A stretch of DNA of 64,000 nt from CAYSRC01 sp964446385 (GTDB taxonomy: Bacteria > Bacillota > Clostridia > Oscillospirales > Ruminococcaceae): NCBI GenBank assembly GCA_964446385.1, contig CAYUOH010000009.1, positions 21,547 to 85,546 of the forward strand, in the 5' to 3' direction. Positions 27,349-33,777 of the stretch are shown here, in pieces; position 1 is the first letter of the stretch, and each line of letters starts with the position of its first letter. The notes under the pieces were generated by a model that was not told where the DNA came from, made no database searches, and saw only the letters and a program-made list of their open reading frames with translations. A program made the translations under genes and the position numbers.

Positions 27349-27369
27349 ATTTCAAAAGGAGATATTTTC

Positions 27370-27624
27370 ATGGTATACACTAGAAGAAATGTCGGTGTTT
27401 GCTCACGCAGCACAACTGTTGAGCTTGAAGACGGAATAATTAAGGAAATCTCCGTCAAGGGCGGATGCAACGGCAACCTTATTGGAATATGTTCGCTCCT
27501 TAAAGGCATGAAAGCCGAGGATGCAATCGAGTGTATATCTGGCACTAAATGCGGAATGAAGAATACCTCCTGCCCTGATCAGATATCAATTGCCCTTCGC
27601 GAAGCTTTGGAACAAAAGGCATGA
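27370..27624 (+). CDS. TSCPD-domain protein
   Basis: An 84-residue protein with six cysteines at positions 11, 33, 41, 55, 61 and 68 (VCSRST, GGCNGN, IGICSLL, IECISG, TKCGMKNTSCPDQ). This is the small TSCPD family, related to the zinc-binding C-terminal domain of B12-dependent ribonucleotide reductases, found alone in many anaerobes. It probably binds zinc or a cluster. An AAAGGAG site lies nine bases before the ATG. Its position as third gene of the GGGtGRT operon is the main functional clue. Confidence 0.82.
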   Translation: MVYTRRNVGVCSRSTTVELEDGIIKEISVKGGCNGNLIGICSLLKGMKAEDAIECISGTKCGMKNTSCPDQISIALREALEQKA

Positions 27625-27639
27625 CCCAGGGTAATATAA

Positions 27640-27838
27640 ATGACTGAAATGTTAAGAAAACTGACTTCTGAAGAATATGAATGATTTCCGCCGGAGACGG
27701 TGCGAGACACCGAAGCTGATTTTTTCAGCCGGTATATAGGCATTGGTCTTGTTTTCATTAGAATACTGGTTTTATACTTTTAGTGAAGACAAAGAAAATA
27801 CTCAAGGAATCACCGACGACAAGATTGAACGCAAGTAG
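27640..27838 (+). pseudogene. Possible decayed small membrane-protein gene
   Basis: A short frame starts at an ATG with CAGGG upstream and reads MTEMLRKLTSEEYE before a stop. Downstream, in other frames, come a hydrophobic stretch GIGLVFIRILVLYF and a charged ending SEDKENTQGITDDKIERK. Together these look like a single-pass membrane protein broken by frameshifts, but no homologue is recognised and the pieces could be chance. Confidence 0.25.
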
Positions 27839-27869
27839 TTGCTTCTTTTTATCCGGGTGAGGGTCCATT

Positions 27870-27894
27870 AAGGGGGTCCGCGCCCTTTTCTTTT
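27870..27894 (+). terminator. Hairpin with T run upstream of dnaD
   Basis: AAGGG-GGTCCGCG-CCCTT followed by TTCTTTT. It would end transcription from the GGGtGRT operon. The nearby GGGTCC and GGTCCGCG resemble parts of a T-box but do not match its consensus. Confidence 0.55.
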
Positions 27895-27895
27895 A

Positions 27896-27924
27896 TTGAC
27901 ACTATAGAACAAAAATTATAAAAT
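27896..27924 (+). promoter_or_regulatory. Putative dnaD-dnaI promoter
   Basis: A perfect TTGACA, 17-base spacer and TAAAAT end 26 bases before the dnaD start codon. Confidence 0.7.
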
Positions 27925-27950
27925 TTTTTAGGAAAGGGGGAGGTGTTTCC

Positions 27951-28796
27951 GTGGTACAGATTGATTCGAAATTTGGCAATTCAACGCTACCTGCTCCGCT
28001 TTGCGAACGGTACTCTTCCGCCGACGGGCCGTCACTTCGCGTGGCGCTTTTTCTTGTAATTAACGGCGCTTCGGAGCCCGAAAAAATCTCCGAGAAACTA
28101 AATATACCTCTATACCTTGTGGAGGAAGCACTGCGCTTCTGGCGCGCATGCGGACTGACTGCCGATAAAAAAAATGATGTAATGGTTGAAAGTTTTGCGC
28201 GCATTCTGAGGGACGAGGACATAGCGATTCTACTTCAGGAAACCCAAATATTCCTCGGGAGACCCATCGACGTGAAGGAAAGCCGCAGGTTGACCGACAC
28301 AGTTGCTGAATACAATATTACTACTGACGTGCTGCTTCTGGCTCTTTCGTACAGTATGGGAAATCTTCCTGCAAATACCAATCTCATAAGTTATGCCTGC
28401 AGGACTGCTATAGATTGGAACTCAAACGGTGTATACGACATAGCCTCTGCGGAACAATATGTACGAAACCTTGAAAAGATAGACGAATTCGCCTCGAAAG
28501 TATGTGACATGCTCGATATTCCGAAAGAAAAGCTTACACGTAAAAACCGCGAAAATCTTGATATCTGGCTAAACGTGTACGGTTATGATGAAGAATTCGT
28601 AAAAGAAGCTTATATCCGTTTTGGCAAGAACAGCATCAATTACATTAATTCTGTTTTGACGTCCTGGTACAAAAACGGATACAGAACTATAAAAGACACA
28701 CGCAAATCCACGTCGAACGTCAAAGCGTCCGGCCGTTCATCATCCAAACGCGACGTGTCGCTGTTAAAGCAGGCCATCGAATCAGAAGAGGATTAG
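27951..28796 (+). CDS. dnaD: DnaD-domain replication protein
   Basis: Primosome component that works with DnaB/DnaI-type proteins to load the replicative helicase in Firmicutes. The 281-residue protein has an N-terminal winged-helix-like domain (ISEKLNIPLYLVEEALRFW) and a C-terminal DnaD domain ending INYINSVLTSWYKNGYRT, which contains the YxxxIxxxW-type signature. The start is GTG at 27951 with a strong GGGGGAGGTG site upstream. It is followed five bases later by the helicase loader gene, the conserved pairing in Clostridia. Confidence 0.9.
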   Translation: MVQIDSKFGNSTLPAPLCERYSSADGPSLRVALFLVINGASEPEKISEKLNIPLYLVEEALRFWRACGLTADKKNDVMVESFARILRDEDIAILLQETQIFLGRPIDVKESRRLTDTVAEYNITTDVLLLALSYSMGNLPANTNLISYACRTAIDWNSNGVYDIASAEQYVRNLEKIDEFASKVCDMLDIPKEKLTRKNRENLDIWLNVYGYDEEFVKEAYIRFGKNSINYINSVLTSWYKNGYRTIKDTRKSTSNVKASGRSSSKRDVSLLKQAIESEED

Positions 28797-28801
28797 AATA
28801 T

Positions 28802-29770
28802 ATGTCATTCAGCAACGAAGCAAAACTGTACGCTTTGCATATTCTTGAAAACCGCAGAACTTACGATTATGAAGAAAACAGCCGGCGCAGAGAAACACTT
28901 GCAAAGGAAATCCCCGAGATTCCAGTTATAGATTCCTACATCGCTGAACTGGGAATAGAGCTTCTTCGAAAATCCCTTGGCGACAATTCGGTGGAGTGCG
29001 ATGCCCTTAGGGCAGAGATTGAAGACCTTACGAATCAGCGCCTGTTTATCATCAGCGAAAGCGGAAATGCGGACAAATATGCTAATTACCATTATTGTAG
29101 AAAATGCAGCGATTCCGGATACCTTGATGATGGTACATTCTGCGAGTGCGCAGTTTCTCTGATGAAGAAGTATTCCGTCGATGCTGTGAACAGGGAATCG
29201 CCACTGACTCTCTGCAGTTTCGACAACTTTGAACTTTATTATTATTCGACAGCAACAAACCTTGAATACGGCAGTTCTCCCAGAAAGGCCATGGAGAAAA
29301 ATCAGAAAAACTGCCGGAACTTCGCAATTAATTTTCCCGTTGTAAAGGATCTTCTGCTGATGGGGGATACCGGGCTCGGCAAAACCCATCTTGCGCTCAG
29401 TATAGCGAAAGAAGTTATCGATAAGGGTTACGCGGTAGTATATAGTTCCGCTCCCACGGTTCTTAGCAAAATTGAGAACGAACATTTCAATGGCAGTTCT
29501 ACCAGCACTTTGGACAGTGTTAAAGAGGCAGAATTGCTGATCCTCGACGACCTGGGTGCCGAATTTATGACGCCCTTTATCCAAACCGTTATTTACGATA
29601 TCTATAATACCCGGGTAAACTCCGGAAGACGCACTGTAATAACCACCAATTTCACGAGTGTTGCCGAGCTTGAGGGTCGGTACGGAGAAAAAATATCCTC
29701 AAGGCTTCTCGGATGCAGCAGGGTTCTGGCGTTCTTCGGTGAAGACATTCGTCTGATGGGTAAAAAATAA
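28802..29770 (+). CDS. DnaC/DnaI-type helicase loader ATPase
   Basis: AAA+ ATPase that loads the replicative helicase. Residues about 97-118 contain a cysteine cluster (HYCRKCSDSGYLDDGTFCEC) likely to bind zinc, as in DnaI. The ATPase core has Walker A GDTGLGKTH, Walker B LLILDDLGAEF, a sensor region TNF and an arginine-finger segment SRLLGCSR. It has 322 residues and is co-oriented with dnaD in a two-gene unit closed by a strong terminator. Confidence 0.92.
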   Translation: MSFSNEAKLYALHILENRRTYDYEENSRRRETLAKEIPEIPVIDSYIAELGIELLRKSLGDNSVECDALRAEIEDLTNQRLFIISESGNADKYANYHYCRKCSDSGYLDDGTFCECAVSLMKKYSVDAVNRESPLTLCSFDNFELYYYSTATNLEYGSSPRKAMEKNQKNCRNFAINFPVVKDLLLMGDTGLGKTHLALSIAKEVIDKGYAVVYSSAPTVLSKIENEHFNGSSTSTLDSVKEAELLILDDLGAEFMTPFIQTVIYDIYNTRVNSGRRTVITTNFTSVAELEGRYGEKISSRLLGCSRVLAFFGEDIRLMGKK

Positions 29771-29810
29771 AAAAGAGCGGTTTTCCGGTTATCTGGAAAA
29801 CCGCTCTTTT
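29771..29810. terminator. Bidirectional terminator between dnaI-like gene and thiT
   Basis: AAAAGAGCGGTTTTCC and GGAAAACCGCTCTTTT form a 16-base perfect stem around GGTTATCT between two convergent genes. Confidence 0.95.
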
Positions 29811-29822
29811 GGTTTGCATCGT

Positions 29823-30383
29823 TCATTCTTCCTTTGTAAAAACAGGGATAAGTTTTTGTATAAAGAATGCGACTATACAGGTAATTATCAGCTCAGCAAG
29901 CATGTAGCTTCCGTTGTATATAAAAGACCACCATACCGGCGCATATCCGAGCTCGTTGGGGAATAGATTGTTCCAAACGATAAGACCGGAGGCGAAATGA
30001 CACATAAAACGCAGGAATATTACAAGCACAGTACCAGGGACGATACCCTTATCGCTGCCCGGCTTTTTGAATACAAAGGAAAATCCCAAGACGGTGTAAG
30101 CTATGATGTAATCAAGAATCAGGATCACTATTACCTGCCATGTATTTTTGCCGTATTGAATGCTGTCCAAGCCAAAAAGAGTTTGTACAAGACTGTAGGC
30201 AAAAGCAGCCAGAACTGCCTTTTTCCCGCCGTAGATGTAGCAGAAAACGATAATAGGAAGCATGCTGCAGGGCGTAAGACCACCTCCTAGAGGGAGGTCG
30301 ACTACTTTAATGAGACTCAGTACCGAAGAAAGGGCGATGCATATAGCACCGCGGGTGATACATCTGACAATTTTACTTCTCAT
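29823..30383 (-). CDS. thiT: ECF-type thiamine transporter S component ThiT
   Basis: Membrane S-component that binds thiamine and works with a shared energising module (EcfA/A'/T) encoded elsewhere. The 186-residue product has about six membrane segments, the N-terminal basic start RSKIVRCITRGA, GGGLTPCSMLPIIVFCYIYG and the aromatic region near WNNLFPNELGYAPVWW that forms the thiamine site in ThiT. The ATG at 30383 was chosen: GAGG lies five bases upstream, immediately after the T run of a regulatory terminator. An upstream in-frame ATG would place the start inside that hairpin. A TPP riboswitch upstream confirms the substrate class. Confidence 0.93.
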   Translation of the reverse strand: MRSKIVRCITRGAICIALSSVLSLIKVVDLPLGGGLTPCSMLPIIVFCYIYGGKKAVLAAFAYSLVQTLFGLDSIQYGKNTWQVIVILILDYIIAYTVLGFSFVFKKPGSDKGIVPGTVLVIFLRFMCHFASGLIVWNNLFPNELGYAPVWWSFIYNGSYMLAELIITCIVAFFIQKLIPVFTKEE

Positions 30384-30392
30384 ATTTACCTC

Positions 30393-30424
30393 AAAAAAAT
30401 GATACACCGGAATACCGGTGTATC
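30393..30424 (-). terminator. Riboswitch expression-platform terminator before thiT
   Basis: GATACACCGG-AATA-CCGGTGTATC is a perfect 10-base stem. On the minus strand it is followed by ATTTTTTT and then the thiT ribosome site. It lies between the TPP aptamer and the gene and is the expected off-state terminator. Confidence 0.92.
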
Positions 30425-30461
30425 GAAGAATTTCAGGTTATGAAATATTATCATAAGGCTG

Positions 30462-30545
30462 AACACTTCCTACGCCGGTACTAACCGGATCAGGTTCAAG
30501 GGGATCAGGACGAAACCTGTCTCAGCCTTGCGGCACCCCCGTGTT
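30462..30545 (-). ncRNA. TPP riboswitch aptamer (thi box)
   Basis: Minus-strand sequence contains GGGGGTGCC, GCTGAGA, CCCCTTGAACCTGATCCGG and TTAGTACCGGCG in the order of the thi-box consensus. The outer stem P1 pairs AACAC (30545-30541) with GTGTT (30466-30462). With the terminator it should switch off thiT when thiamine pyrophosphate is abundant. Confidence 0.96.
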
Positions 30546-30553
30546 ACGATGAA

Positions 30554-30582
30554 ATAATACTCTTTTTTAATTACTAAGTCAA
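30554..30582 (-). promoter_or_regulatory. Putative promoter of the TPP riboswitch-thiT transcript
   Basis: TTGACT, a 17-base spacer and TATTAT on the minus strand, ending eight bases upstream of the aptamer. It overlaps the last codons of the nth gene. Confidence 0.65.
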
Positions 30583-31209
30583 TGCTTTTCTGTAGTCACA
30601 GTATTCGGCGATACAGCATCTTTCGCATTTTGGATTTCGGGAATCGCAGACGGCACGGCCATGTAATACAAAACGGTGGCAAAGATCATTACCTTCCTCC
30701 GCAGGGACTATTTCCCGGAGTTGTTTTTCTACAGTTTCGGGATTTTTGCTGTCGCAAAGTCCCAAACGGTTGCTGATGCGAATACAGTGTGTGTCGCAAA
30801 CGATAGCAGGTTTTTTATAAAGATCTCCAACCATCAGATTGGCAGATTTTTTGCCCACACCCGGGAATTTTAAAAGTTCATCTATTGTGTCCGGAATTAT
30901 CCCGTCATACATGTTAACAAGCATTTCCATTGAAGCCTTGATATCACGCGATTTTGTTTTCCCGAGGCCGCAAGGGTGCACAATTTCTTCAATGTTCTCA
31001 GCTGATGCACCTGCCAGTGCGTTCGGTGACGGATATTTCTTGAAAAGTATTTCAGTGATTTTGTTAACTCTTGAATCTTTGCACTGAGCCGCAAGACGCA
31101 CCGAAATCATCAGCTGCCAGCCATCTGTATAATCGAGTGAACATTCTGCAACTTCAAATTCTGATTTCAAAGCGTCGATTATTTTTAAAACTTTCTTTTT
31201 TTTATCCAT
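30574..31209 (-). CDS. nth: Endonuclease III (DNA-apurinic lyase/glycosylase)
   Basis: Base-excision repair enzyme removing oxidised pyrimidines. The 211-residue protein has the helix-hairpin-helix LKFPGVGKKSANLMV with the catalytic lysine, the catalytic aspartate in CDTHCIRISNRLGL, and the [4Fe-4S] ligand set C-x6-C-x2-C-x5-C near the C-terminus (CDSRNPKCERCCIAEYC). Its start overlaps the end of the GH25 gene by eight bases, so it is translated from the same transcript as the upstream lysozyme and OGG1-like genes. Confidence 0.95.
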   Translation of the reverse strand: MDKKKKVLKIIDALKSEFEVAECSLDYTDGWQLMISVRLAAQCKDSRVNKITEILFKKYPSPNALAGASAENIEEIVHPCGLGKTKSRDIKASMEMLVNMYDGIIPDTIDELLKFPGVGKKSANLMVGDLYKKPAIVCDTHCIRISNRLGLCDSKNPETVEKQLREIVPAEEGNDLCHRFVLHGRAVCDSRNPKCERCCIAEYCDYRKALT

Positions 31210-32140
31210 TTATCGAATAGTCCCTAAAAGAGATGTTCAAATCTACTGCGCCGTCAATACCCTTTACGCTTCCTTCTGAGCTGTACTGAAGTATGGTGTA
31301 TTCATAATAGAACTCAGGGTTTTCCTCATATTCCGCGACCCAGAAATCATAACCGGCTATTTCCGAAAGATTATACTCGTTGTAGGCCAGGTCTTTGTTC
31401 ATGTAAATAATCGGAGTATAGCCAGCTTCTTTTATCCTAGAGCAAAAGGTATCGGCAATTCTGCCCATCTCATTACTGGTAACAACCAGTGTACGCGCAT
31501 CGTCGTTGCCAGGAAGCTCCCAGTCGAAAGCCACAGGGAAATCAAGCGAATATGACTTGAGCCAGGATATCACAATTTCTGCTTCTTCTTTTGCCTCTTT
31601 AATATTTACAGCCTGGGAGAAGAAATACACGCCAACTTTGATTCCGCTGATTTGCGCCGCAGTTATGTTTTCATCGAATCTTTCGTCTTTATAAAGAAGG
31701 CCTTCGGTGCTGCCGCGCCATCCTATGCGAATCATCGCGAAATCTATTCCATCTGCTTTGACAGTAGTCCAGTCAATTTCCTCGCGATGTTCCGACACGT
31801 CGATACCGCACAATGTTTCAGCACCTTCATATTTCATTCTGCCTTTCTGATCGGTGAAAAACCTGTTGGTATCAAAGGAACTTTTGGGTACGTCGGGGTT
31901 GGCTTCAATCAGATTGTCGCCGAAGACGATGAATTCTGGTTCCGGTTTGTCATCCTTTTGAATATTTTCGTTTTCTTCTTTTATTTCAGGCGTGACGCCA
32001 TTTTCAAACTTTTCTGCATTTGAAACGACAGCGGGGATTTCGACCTTTTTTGTTAAGGATATGCAGAAAACGATAAGCGCTGCAGAAAGCACGATTACCG
32101 CGGAAATCCATATTATTATGAGCTTTTTCTTATCGGTCAT
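31202..32140 (-). CDS. GH25 family lysozyme, membrane anchored
   Basis: Muramidase-type cell-wall hydrolase. An N-terminal membrane anchor (LIIIWISAVIVLSAALIVFC) leads into an acidic linker, then a GH25 catalytic domain: CGIDVSEHREEIDW (active-site Asp), FAMIRIGWRG, KVGVYFFSQA, and FDWELPG containing the DxE pair. It lacks SH3 or LysM wall-binding repeats. With 312 residues and no phage genes around, it looks like a chromosomal autolysin-type enzyme. It is sandwiched between two DNA glycosylase genes with very short spacing, an odd operon partner. Confidence 0.88.
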   Translation of the reverse strand: MTDKKKLIIIWISAVIVLSAALIVFCISLTKKVEIPAVVSNAEKFENGVTPEIKEENENIQKDDKPEPEFIVFGDNLIEANPDVPKSSFDTNRFFTDQKGRMKYEGAETLCGIDVSEHREEIDWTTVKADGIDFAMIRIGWRGSTEGLLYKDERFDENITAAQISGIKVGVYFFSQAVNIKEAKEEAEIVISWLKSYSLDFPVAFDWELPGNDDARTLVVTSNEMGRIADTFCSRIKEAGYTPIIYMNKDLAYNEYNLSEIAGYDFWVAEYEENPEFYYEYTILQYSSEGSVKGIDGAVDLNISFRDYSING

Positions 32141-32148
32141 ATTACTTC

Positions 32149-32937
32149 CTAAAATTCATTTCTTGCGTAGCAGAAAAGGTACTGCTGGGCTATCCCCGCA
32201 TACGGGAGAGCATAAGAGGGAAGACCTTCGGGATAGCAGCGTGCCATTATCTTTTTTATCCATGTATCCACTGGAAAAGCGTCATACCTGCCCAGAGAGA
32301 ACAGAGCAACGCAGCCGGCAACTTTTGGCCCGACGCCTTTTATGGAACAGAGATTACAAATTACAGAGGGAGTATCGAGATTTTCAAATTTATCTGAATT
32401 AATCTCACCGGAGGCACATTTTCGGGCGGCGTCGATTATATATTTGTCACGGAAGCCGCAATGTGTTACGGAAAAATTAGATGTTTCAAGTGAGGCAAGC
32501 TTTTCAGCGGTAGGAAAAGTGTATCCTCCGTTAATCGGCTCTCCGAAATTCAGGCACAGTGTTTCGATGATCTTTTTGATTCTGGGAATATTATTGTTCT
32601 GGGAGATAATAAAGCTAATCAATGTCTCGAAAAACGGCTGGTTCATTATCCTTATGCCTGGGGTAAGAGCTATAGCTTTTTCTAAGATTTCGTCCTGCTT
32701 TAAAATTTGTTTAATATTTGAATAATCGTTATCGACACCGAGATAATGAATGATTTCATCTTTGGAAGATTCATCAAAGCCTTTAATTACAAGAACGTCT
32801 CCGGACTGCGATATTTCTGCAAAATTACTGCGGTAAATTCCTGCATATGTGTTTTCGTTTATAGGGTTCCAACGGAAGCACTGACCGCATTCCAGAGTAT
32901 CGGTGAGAGAAAAATCCTTGGTTTCAATTCTGTACAA
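32149..32937 (-). CDS. OGG1-like 8-oxoguanine DNA glycosylase
   Basis: Bifunctional base-excision enzyme for oxidised purines. It carries the OGG1-type N-terminal domain (TLECGQCFRWNP) and helix-hairpin-helix SIKGVGPKVAGCVALF with the catalytic lysine, followed by AFPVDTWIKKI with the catalytic aspartate. The start is uncertain. TTG at 32937 has AAGGTGG eight bases upstream and gives the usual family N-terminus (YRIETKDFSL); an in-frame GTG at 32949 lies within that ribosome site. The enzyme resembles the Clostridium acetobutylicum type of OGG, which differs from MutM. Confidence 0.88.
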   Translation of the reverse strand: MYRIETKDFSLTDTLECGQCFRWNPINENTYAGIYRSNFAEISQSGDVLVIKGFDESSKDEIIHYLGVDNDYSNIKQILKQDEILEKAIALTPGIRIMNQPFFETLISFIISQNNNIPRIKKIIETLCLNFGEPINGGYTFPTAEKLASLETSNFSVTHCGFRDKYIIDAARKCASGEINSDKFENLDTPSVICNLCSIKGVGPKVAGCVALFSLGRYDAFPVDTWIKKIMARCYPEGLPSYALPYAGIAQQYLFCYARNEF

Positions 32938-32955
32938 AAAAATAACCACCTTCTT

Positions 32956-32984
32956 TTGAATAACATTATATCATATGTTATAAT
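32956..32984 (+). promoter_or_regulatory. Putative rlmB promoter
   Basis: TTGAAT, a 17-base spacer and TATAAT end 29 bases before the rlmB ATG. The same AT-rich region contains a minus-strand TATAAT (32965-32970) that may serve the divergent glycosylase operon. Confidence 0.65.
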
Positions 32985-33013
32985 TATCGTAATTATATTT
33001 TGGAGTAGGGAAT

Positions 33014-33772
33014 ATGGATTTGAATACGGATGAAAACCTGATAATATACGGGCGCAACCCGGTAAAGGAGTACCTTCTGTCAGACAAACCAGCTGACGTT
33101 TTATACACGTCACTTGAGGATGGAAACTCCCTTGCCGGATATTATATATCCCTCGCCAAAAGCAAGGGTGTAACTGTCAAAAAAGCAAAAAAAGAGAAGC
33201 TTAACTTTATCTGCGGTTCCGAACATCATCAAGGTGTCGCGATAATGGCCTCCGTTCAGGACTACTGTGAGTTGGATGATATTTTCTCTCTGGCTGTACA
33301 GCGCGGGGAGGCACCCTTCATTGTAATTGCCGACGGAATAGAGGATCCTCACAATCTTGGAGCTATTATCCGTACTTGCGAATGCGCAGGTGTTCACGGA
33401 ATTATTATCCCGGAACGCAGAGGTTGCCTTGTTACTTCCGCGGTATATAAGGCCTCTGCCGGGGCATGCAGCCACATGCTTATCCACAAGGCAAAGAACA
33501 TCGCCAACGCTGTTAATGAACTGAAGGACAGGGGAGTGTTCTGCTACTGTACCGATGCAGAAGGCAGTCTATTCTACGATACCAATCTGACCGGTGCCTG
33601 CGCCCTGGTTATCGGCTCCGAAGGCCGCGGTGTATCGCAGCTTGTATGCAAACGCTGCGACGGAACAATTTCAATCCCACTGAAGGGCAGCGTTAATTCC
33701 CTTAACGCGTCTGTTGCTGCGGGAATCGTAATATTTGAAGTTCTCAGGCAGAATATCTATAAAAACAGGTGA
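33014..33772 (+). CDS. rlmB: 23S rRNA (guanosine-2'-O-)-methyltransferase, TrmH/RlmB family
   Basis: SPOUT-class methyltransferase. The 252-residue protein has the N-terminal substrate-binding domain (IIYGRNPVKEYLLS, EHHQGVAIMA) and the three SPOUT motifs: DGIEDPHNLGAIIRTCE, LVIGSEGRGVS and ISIPLKGSVNSLNASVAAG. The arrangement fits RlmB, although related TrmH-like paralogues exist in Clostridia, so the exact target guanosine is inferred. Its stop overlaps the RBS region of the next gene. Confidence 0.88.
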   Translation: MDLNTDENLIIYGRNPVKEYLLSDKPADVLYTSLEDGNSLAGYYISLAKSKGVTVKKAKKEKLNFICGSEHHQGVAIMASVQDYCELDDIFSLAVQRGEAPFIVIADGIEDPHNLGAIIRTCECAGVHGIIIPERRGCLVTSAVYKASAGACSHMLIHKAKNIANAVNELKDRGVFCYCTDAEGSLFYDTNLTGACALVIGSEGRGVSQLVCKRCDGTISIPLKGSVNSLNASVAAGIVIFEVLRQNIYKNR

Positions 33773-33777
33773 ATGAT

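Noticed and set aside
27850..27890. T-box riboswitch (GGGTCC and GGTCCGCG near a terminator)
   Set aside because: The T-box consensus AGGGTGGNACCGCG is not met, there is no specifier-loop structure that I can identify, and the downstream gene is dnaD rather than an amino-acid gene.
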